NCBI RefSeq assembly: GCF_014839805.1 | Contig: NC_051121.1 | Coordinates: 4,075,116 to 4,139,115, forward strand | Length of the DNA: 64,000 nt | Direction of reading: 5' to 3' | Source: Manduca sexta | Taxonomy: Eukaryota > Arthropoda > Insecta > Lepidoptera > Sphingidae | Shown here: positions 24,401 to 33,400 of the stretch, one piece after another | How the letters are laid out: the number at the start of each line of letters is the position of its first letter | Numbering within the stretch: position 1 is the stretch's first letter | Notes under the pieces: model-generated | The model's database searches: none | What the model saw: the letters and a program-made list of their open reading frames with translations, nothing else | Told to the model about the DNA's origin: nothing | Program-made: the position numbers and the translations under genes

Positions 24401-27400
24401 AAGTTATATAAACATATTTGTAGGCAAAACAATTTGCTACAAATTATGACTTTACAAAATTTATGTAAGACGCATAGTTTCCGAGATATCGCGAAAAATG
24501 TGTTTTCACGCCTTTTTCTATGATGGCGGCCAGGGGGACAAGGGGGGCGACCTCACAAACTTGAGATTAAGCTTCTATTGACCCCACACATGTTCCAAAA
24601 ATAAAATTGGGTCCTCTAAAAAATACAAAGCTCATGTAACATTTCAATGGGCTAATTGTTTTTAGCTTAAGGTTCCATTTTTTCCTTCGAGTAACTATGC
24701 TCAAGTGTTTAATGAGTAAAAAAAGCAACAACCATAACTACAGATGCATGTTATAACATTAGTACATCAATCTTTTAGCTTTTGCTTTAGCCGAAGTTTC
24801 AGCGTTGTTACGTTTCCTTTTCTTGCCTAGAAATAGCTTTACTTCCCATTGTGTCTGAAACATAATAATATAATAATAATTTATAGTAACTACTAAAATT
24901 ATTGTCAATCATTAAAGAAAAAAATATTTTACTTACTAAAGTACAAGATGTGGCAATCACTGTATACACGTGACTATTTTTTCTACGCACAGCAAAGTCC
25001 AACTGGAGTCTCGCCGGAGCGACGAGCGATACGTCCTCTCTCTAGAAAGCCTCAAGGCGGACTAATTTGAAACGATTTGCGCGTTGCGTTTTATAGTGGT
25101 ATTTAAAATATTTATAGAAAAATAACAGAACTAATTTTGTAGAATTTTTAAATTGTATGTTTTAAGGAGATGTTCTTCTATTACAGTAATCCAATATTAT
25201 ATTCAATTAAGTAAGATATAGTGATAAAAAAATCATTTAAATGACCAATATTTCTGAAATTTTCGAATTCTTTGAATTTTTATTTCTCATGAATTAAACA
25301 TAAAAAGATATTTTTTCTCTACTAACTTTTTCTTCAGGATCTTTTTAGTTAGATAAAAATAACATATTGTTATGTTCCTTAGTGGTTTAAGATATTTTGA
25401 GCTTCGAAATAGACGTTCAAAGCGCAAATTTGAAAACCTCTGTTCAGTAATCATTAAACAATTTACAAATACTCAATAAATCTAAAAATTTTCTCTACTA
25501 ACTTTTTAGACAACAAAATTTTCTATAATAATTACTAATTCATATGTTTTTAAAATAATGTTTTGATGGATATTATCTCCTTCGAAAAGTGCTGTTTTTG
25601 AGACATACGGCGCTCGGATGCGTAAACGCTCTTAAGATCGCATCGAATTTGCCGAAATACGCTGCCATTATATAAGGCGTTAGTGTAAATTTTCTGTTTT
25701 GGATTTATTAATAAGCTATCAGTGGCGAAGCGTCCATACAACCCGATTCCTACCGGCTTCCCTTTTAGCTTTATTAATGTTTGTCTTAGTTTTTCTAAGA
25801 TCACATCGAATTCGCTTTCTAAATACGGTGCCATTATATGAGGCGTTAGTGTAAATTGTTTGTTTTGGGGTTATTAATAAGCTATTAGTTGCAAAGCGTC
25901 GATACACCTGATTCCTATCGGCTTCCCTTTTAGATGTATTAACGTTTGTCTTAGTCTCATCTAAGATCACATCGAATTCGCTGTCTAAATACGCCGCTAT
26001 TATATGAGGCATTAGTGTAAATTGTCTGTTTTGGGTTTATTAATAAGCTGTCAGTTGAAAAGCATCCATACAACCCGATTCCTACCGGCTTCCCTTTTAG
26101 GTTTATTAATGTTTGTCTTAGTTTTTGTTTTCTGTTAAATTGGCCGCGATATGTTAGCTACGGCAATTTTTATTTCTCTAGTTACCTTTTCAAAAATTTC
26201 ACTCTTCGCAACTGTACGCTATAAGACTTTCTTCCTGTACAAGATGTAATTATAAACCTTTCAGATACATGTATACAGTTAAATTTACGCTGCGACCTTC
26301 CTTATTAAACATAAATGTGATGTAGTCGATATCTATGGCCAGAAACATCGCGAATAATGAATTCTAATTAATTCATGTAATTATTAATAATATAATTCGA
26401 ATTTTAAATATATTTGAATAGAATTCAATGCAGCACACCTCGGTTCAATGGAATAAGTCAGACGGAAGTCTAATACTATAGTATGGTTGACAGGGTAATC
26501 ATATTAACAGCCTATTTATTTGGATTAAAGACAAATTACTAACAACATAAGATTTTCATACAATAGTTTCTGTACAATACTCATATGACGGTGAAACTAT
26601 GGCGTCAATTTAAAAAAATCCTACGTCAGAAACTATGAATCGTTTTGTATCTAAAGTTGATCAATAAAGATCTGTCGATGTGGAGCCAAATTTATTTTCG
26701 TACATGCCGCTCAACTTTACGACTGACGTAAAACGGATTAAGGGTTGACGCGGACTTTTATCGCTTCCGCAATACATTTTTTGGTATTTACTTATACACT
26801 TTAGTAAAATTTAAATTTTGAATCACATTTTGCATTTTATACCACAAAGCTTTACAACATTCTTCAATGCTCTATTTTAAGGGACGTATTAATAAATGCT
26901 GGTAAATATCGTTCTTAAGTGTGATATCGGCCGAGACGCAAATCACAGCTAGCATCTTAATATCGTCGTTATTTAATAAACAAATATGAACATCTCAAAT
27001 AATATCTGAAGTCACAGCGTATGACGGACTTTGATAGCTAAGTTTTAGTTATTAAGTCGCGCCGACTCGGCTGAAACCGGGCGCTTAAATATCAGTTCAA
27101 GGTTTCTTTATTAAATAGTTCAATATCTCAAACGTCCACTAAAGACCCTACTCATCTCAACGGTGATGGTCATATCTCAAAGGTGAGACGGCTTAGTAAT
27201 AGGGCTCTAAGTCGGTAAGTCGATTTCAGGGCGATAAGTCTGCGTTAACCTTTAATCGTAATTGCTGTTTCTCACCGACAAGACACTTCACTAGCTTACT
27301 GCCCTTAAATATTTTTAATATGTACGCTATAATTTTTTGGTATAATGTGGTCATCATGATCACTTGCCATCAAAACTACCTTTACTATTTGAAAGGAATT

Positions 27401-30400
27401 ATAAAGGTGTCTTAGCTAACTAATCTGTCATATTTTAACCGTTGTTCCAGCTCTCATGGGCGAAAAGCCTTATCCGTTTAAGGCCCCATCTCCTCAAGAC
27501 ATGGTGGCTCTGCGCAAGGCCATAGAGGCGGGTCTGGTGTGCACGGTTCGGGACAGAGTGTGGGACAATCCACGGTTCCTTGTCAGTAGCGGGAACACAC
27601 CGGCGATCATGCAGGTAAATGTGACACCCCTTAAAAATAGTTACATATGAATATATCTTGTTTTGAATGACAAGACGATCATTCCGTTCGCCTGACGGTT
27701 AGCGATACGACCGCCCATAAACAGCAGAAATACCATCCAACACCTTGAATCACAAAGTATTGTTTGGTATTCCACTGCGCTCGCCATCCTGAGACATGAT
27801 ATGTTAAGTCTTATTATGTCTTGTAGTTAAACTGGCTACAATGTCCTTCTAACCGGAACACAAAAGTGACTAAACATTGTTGCTTGGCGGCAGAAATAGA
27901 CGTTGCGGTGGTACCCAGGTGGACTCTTACATATTAGAGACCTACCACCAGTTAGGCCTGGGTAAAAATAAATACGATTTGTTTGCGTTCCATAGAGAAT
28001 TGACAGCTATAAGCAATGTTATACTGACCCAATGCGCAAATAACACGTTACCCGTTGTAAATTTACATAAAATGCGATACTTGAAGGATGTGTTGAATTT
28101 ATTTGCTTATCAATGTGTCTCGTTACTTGTATAATACATAATTCCGCATGCAAGTCTTGTGAATGTATCATTATAAGATCCAATTGGTATAATAATTTTA
28201 TGTACTTTTAACCGACTTCAAAAAAGGAGGACAGTTCAATTCGACTGTATGTTTTTTTTGGTGTTTTTGTTACGCGATTACTCCGTCAATTGTGGACCGA
28301 TGTGAAAATATTTTTTTTGTTCGAAAGTCGATACTTCTGATGTGGTCCCGTAGTCACCAAGTCAGGATCTGATGATTGGATCCTGGAGAAGAGATGTATA
28401 ACTGTCATTTTCAATTACTTTGGGTAAACTTTGTAATTAGAATAAATTTTATCTGATAATTGAATAATCAGTCCTAAACGATTTTTTATTAATTATTATT
28501 TTATTTTAAACTCGCGAACATAATAGTAAGGCATAATAATTGCTATTAATAGAATTTTGCGGTTTGGGTTAGTATCTCAATTTCCAATAACCCAGTAAAC
28601 AGGTCGTTGGTCTGTATTCAACCTTCCACATACAATGTTCATAGACTACACTTTTGTTGCAAACAACAAATATTATAATAACTTGAGGGAATTTTTTTAA
28701 AGTGTAGATGAAACATTTTCGTAAAATAACTGTTTTAGATTGTGTGATGGCTTGACATCAAAACACGTAGCATCTTGACAAATATATTTATTATTTCACT
28801 AAGATTTTATTTCAATTTCATTATGTATCAATCAAAAATTCAAAAATAATTGTGACACTGTGGACATTCATTTCGGCAGTCTAAGCAACTAGGCTATCGT
28901 CGCTTTTCCGCTTTATATAATACTTATAATAATTTATTTTTTTCTTTTAGGAAGGTTCCCGATACAACGCTTTGCATATAGCGGCGAAATCAATGAACGC
29001 GGAAATTTGTAATTTAATTTTGACCACGGTCGGCAACCCGGCCTTCGTGCAGACGCTGTATGGCATGGACGCGGATGCTGAGTCCTGTAAGGTAAGCAAA
29101 AACAATTCGATCAAAATCTCTTAATGAAAACAGTTTACTTCTTTAGATGTTTCATAGGAATGTTAGTACCAAGCATATACAAAAATAAAGGAAAATATAT
29201 GCGTACTATATTTTACTTCAATATTGTAATTTTTTGATCGTCTGAACGATTTAAAAGACAGGTCATACCAAAATCATAAAGCAATTTTCCTGCACAAAAG
29301 AAATGGGACAAAAATGGTTAGCTTCTTAAGTTAAGAAGATTTAAACGACGCATAGTGAACACTAAAGGTCGCGATATTACCTAATTTATAACATCATGAT
29401 TTCACAATTAATTATCAATGAATAGCTTTTGACTCCGGCTCCGATATCGTGATTTTTTTCGGAATTAAAATATTCAGGCGTATTAATAATGCTCTACTTT
29501 ATTTATGTCGCCAGGAGTTCGCCAGCATCTTGGTAGACAGATACCTGAACACTCCGGACAAGGCGATGAACGAGACGCCTCTACACTTCGCGGCCAAGTT
29601 CGGCGCGGAGCAAGTTGTGGATGTGCTTACCTCTTTTCCACAGTGCAACCGACACGCTGTAAACAAATTCGGCGAACAACCTGAAGATGTGAGTTAACTT
29701 GGCATTATACTTTAACCCAACTGCCCTAAAGGTTCATGAACATTTCTCTTCCCTTCCTTCCAACCATCCTAAGAATTCCTATTCCTTCCTTCCCTCTATT
29801 CCCTCCCTTCTTCCTCCCGAGCCCTAAGACCGTCTAGCTGGAGGCTACCGAGCCTCCAGTGATAGCGACAGGACCCACCAACTCATCATGGGGCTGCCGT
29901 GGTTGCTAAGCCGGGGCATCGTTTGTACACCGTTAGCAGGGTACCCCCGGTGATAACCACGGCAGTACCCCAAAAAAAAAAACTGCCCTTAGCCTATTCT
30001 AAATTATTTATTTATTTATTGCACTAATTATACAAATGTAGTCAACCTTAGGGTGGTGCAGAAATAAATAAAGTAGGTGCATCACGGTAATATGAAACTT
30101 GGGAAAAAGACAAAGAAAAATGTTCATAAATGAGAATATATGATAAATTCGTACATAGCAAAAAATATAAAATACCTATAATATGAACACAATAATGCAG
30201 TATGTGTCGAAGTAAGTAAACAATTTGCCAGTATAGATGTGCCATCCGTCTTACAACTTGGGGTCCTTCAAGCAAAACGTGTAGATGCAATCAAGCAGGC
30301 CGGCATAATTGTGACGACCGTTACAAAACCTGTACAAAGTTTCGCTTGATTTGACAATTGACCTCTACTAGTCCGGGGAAAAGCTCAAATTTTTTAAAAA

Positions 30401-33400
30401 ACATTTATTATTATATGTGTAAAAAAGGAATTAGGTTTGCGTTGTTAAATTGCGGAAATTTTTGTAATGGTTGGTTGAACTATGAATAATTATTCAAATC
30501 TATTCACTAAAGTTATTAAAAACCTATGTATTAACTTATTGTTTTCAAATCTCTGTTCCCAAAAAACTATTAATTAACATATTGTTTTGATAAATATGTA
30601 TTTATTTATTTATTTAATTACTTGTCGGAAAGCTTACAGACTAATAACGATCTCATAAATATAAAAATAATGATAACTTAATTTGCTAATTACAAGCCTC
30701 CACCTATAAATAGTGAAATACGTTTGAAAAATGTATGAGCAGATAATCTGCAAGCGCGCGTCGTCGAGCAGCCCGGAGTCGTGCGCGCGCATCTCGTCGC
30801 TGCTGGCGCCGCGCTACTACGTGCCCGTGCTGCACTACGAGGACGGCGCCGCCGCGCCCACCATCGGACGGCCCTTCACACCCGCGGCGCCGCCGGTGAG
30901 ATATCTACCCTCATATAGGACTATGAGAGTGAGGAATCTACCCTCATGTCGAACTGCCCTCATCGGACTATGACAGTGAGGAATCTACCCTCATGTCGGA
31001 CTGCCCTCACCGGACTATGACAGTGAGGAATCTACCCTCATGTCGAACTGCCCTCACCGGACTATGACAGTGAGGAATCTACCCTCATGTCGAACTGCCC
31101 TCATCGGACTATGACAGTGAGGAATCTACCCTCATGTCGGACTGCCCTCACCGGACTATGACAGTGAGGAATCTACCCTCATGTCGAACTGCCCTCACCG
31201 GACCATGACAGTGAGGAATCTACCCTCATGTCGAACTGCCCTCATCGGACTATGACAGTGAGGAATCTACCCTCATGTCGGACTGCCCTCACCGGACTAT
31301 GACAGTGAGGAATCTACCCTCATGTCGGACTGCCCTCACCTGACTATGACAGTGAGGAGATGGGAACTGCACCTGTGTATTGCGCACACGCTTGTGCACT
31401 GTATCTTATGCGTACTTGGGTAGTTGAAATTGGCCGGTGTAGCTGAAATTCGGTTTGAAGTAGTGATAGATTTTTAGTTTAGTGTCAATAAAGAAGACCT
31501 GGTAAAATTTTATCAACATTAATTATTGATAATCTTGTTCTTTCAATTTAGCAAATTTATTATTGTTGTTTGATAAGATATGATAAGATTGCTTAACTAA
31601 CTTAATTAATATTGCTGTGCAACCAGCTTTAGGCTCAATTCTATCTACCATATAGTATTACACTGCTTCTAGAAAGGAGTCATTAAGACCCATTCCAACC
31701 TAACGACTTTATTACAATTGCAGGAGATAAACCCGGACCCCCTGAGCCCCAGGCTAGAGATCCTGGCCTTCGCGGGTCCCATGCAGGAGCGCGACGCTGA
31801 GACCTTCCGCCGGCGCTGGAAGACTCCCCCGCGGAATCGCACTACGGCAAAGCCTTTCAGACTCAAGGAAATGACCAAAGGATTGGAGAATGTTGGCAGG
31901 TGGGATAGGGATAGTTTAGTAATTTATTTATGATTTTTAAGTCATTTAAATCTACAAGAGCAATTTACAAACTTTTTGGTTTCACTTGCGATTATTTTGT
32001 TCCTAAAATTCGAAAAAGAAAACATTCATATCTTAAAAGCCAGGGATTATACTTAGTGGCTATTAATGTGGCGAACACAATGTGTATACTTGTTAATTTT
32101 ATAATACTTATGTTAGAACTTGCTAAAATATTTCTATTTACAGGAACCTGGCTGAAGAACTAAAAGTTGGATGGAAAGAGTATTGGCCATTTTTAGACAC
32201 TTTCACAGATCTGCGCACCGTTGAGGGACTGACCTTGCTAGAGAATTACTTAAAAGCGAAATACGATAGCGCCTGTTCATTCGCATACAGCGAGAGTTGC
32301 ATGCAGTCACATCACTCGCCAGACGATTTGTCGATATCGAGGATAAGTCTCGGCTCATCTCAGCACAGCCCTATCACTGACTCAGCAATGAGTCCAATCT
32401 CGGAGTTATGTGTAGCTTTAAAGACGTGTAAAATATCCGATGAAAGACCGCCACATTGGAAGAAAACCGATCCCGTTAGACAGAGGATGTGCAGACAGCC
32501 CAGTGCTAAGACCATCACTAACGGAGACTCGGCGCCAGCTAACCACACAGTCAGCCAGCTACTATGCATCGAGAGGACTTGTCAAGTCTTCGCAAAGCGG
32601 ATAGCGGATGCGTTAAACTTCTCATTGACTGCCAAACTAGACGTCGCTAGCGAGTCGCTCAGATCCGAAGCGAAACACCTCCAACACACGATATTCACGT
32701 ACATGGACGACGAGAGGTTCCAGAGTATCGACTTCGCGCTCATCCACTCGCGGCTCGCTCAGCTAGTTGTGTACAAACTGAAGCAGCAGACCAAAGATCT
32801 GGATGACATCAACAGTTTAGTCGAGTTCCTGGTCAAACTCCGTTGTCCGAACGACGATATTTTCAGCTCGGACGACGAGCGCAAGCCGCCGTACAGGGGA
32901 TCGAATAGAACGAAAATGACGCACGTTATCGACGAACATGTTAGATGCTTGTCGAGTTTCATATGCGAAGAGTTGATTGAAAATGATATCATGAAGGGGC
33001 CAGCGATATCGGAGATCGAATGTGCGGACATATGGGACAGAGCGTCTAAATGTATATGCGATTGGAAGATAGAGATTGAAAGAAACAGTAAGAAGAACGC
33101 GTCGTTCCGAAAGAACAGATCTATATTGTCGACGAGTCCCAAGAATGATAGTTTTATTAGAAGATTGAATTTTGAACATGATATTGGTGAGTCTTAGTTA
33201 TTGTAAAGCGCTTGCAGTTCCAGGTTGGCTATGGTCTGACAATAAAAATCAAGATTAGTAAACAATTCTTTTTATGGCATATAAATATTTGATATGATGT
33301 GTATGTGTGTGCAGGTGACGGCAAGCTGCAGCCTGCGCCGGCGCCGCGGCCCATCAGCGTGAACTCGCCCGCCGGCGACAGCGCCACGCTCACGCCACAC

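Noticed and set aside
25550..26012. Minus-strand frames with repeated peptides (SEFDVIL, GRFATDSLL)
   Set aside because: The repetition comes from the 164-bp DNA array; the frame shifts between units and no start or splice context supports a gene.
27877..28134. 85-codon frame after ANKLE2 exon 3
   Set aside because: Its first third is the end of the S4 repeat and the remainder is AT-rich intron.
30896..31358. CRISPR-like array
   Set aside because: The 47-bp units are directly adjacent with no unique spacers, there are no cas genes and the host is an animal; it is a minisatellite.
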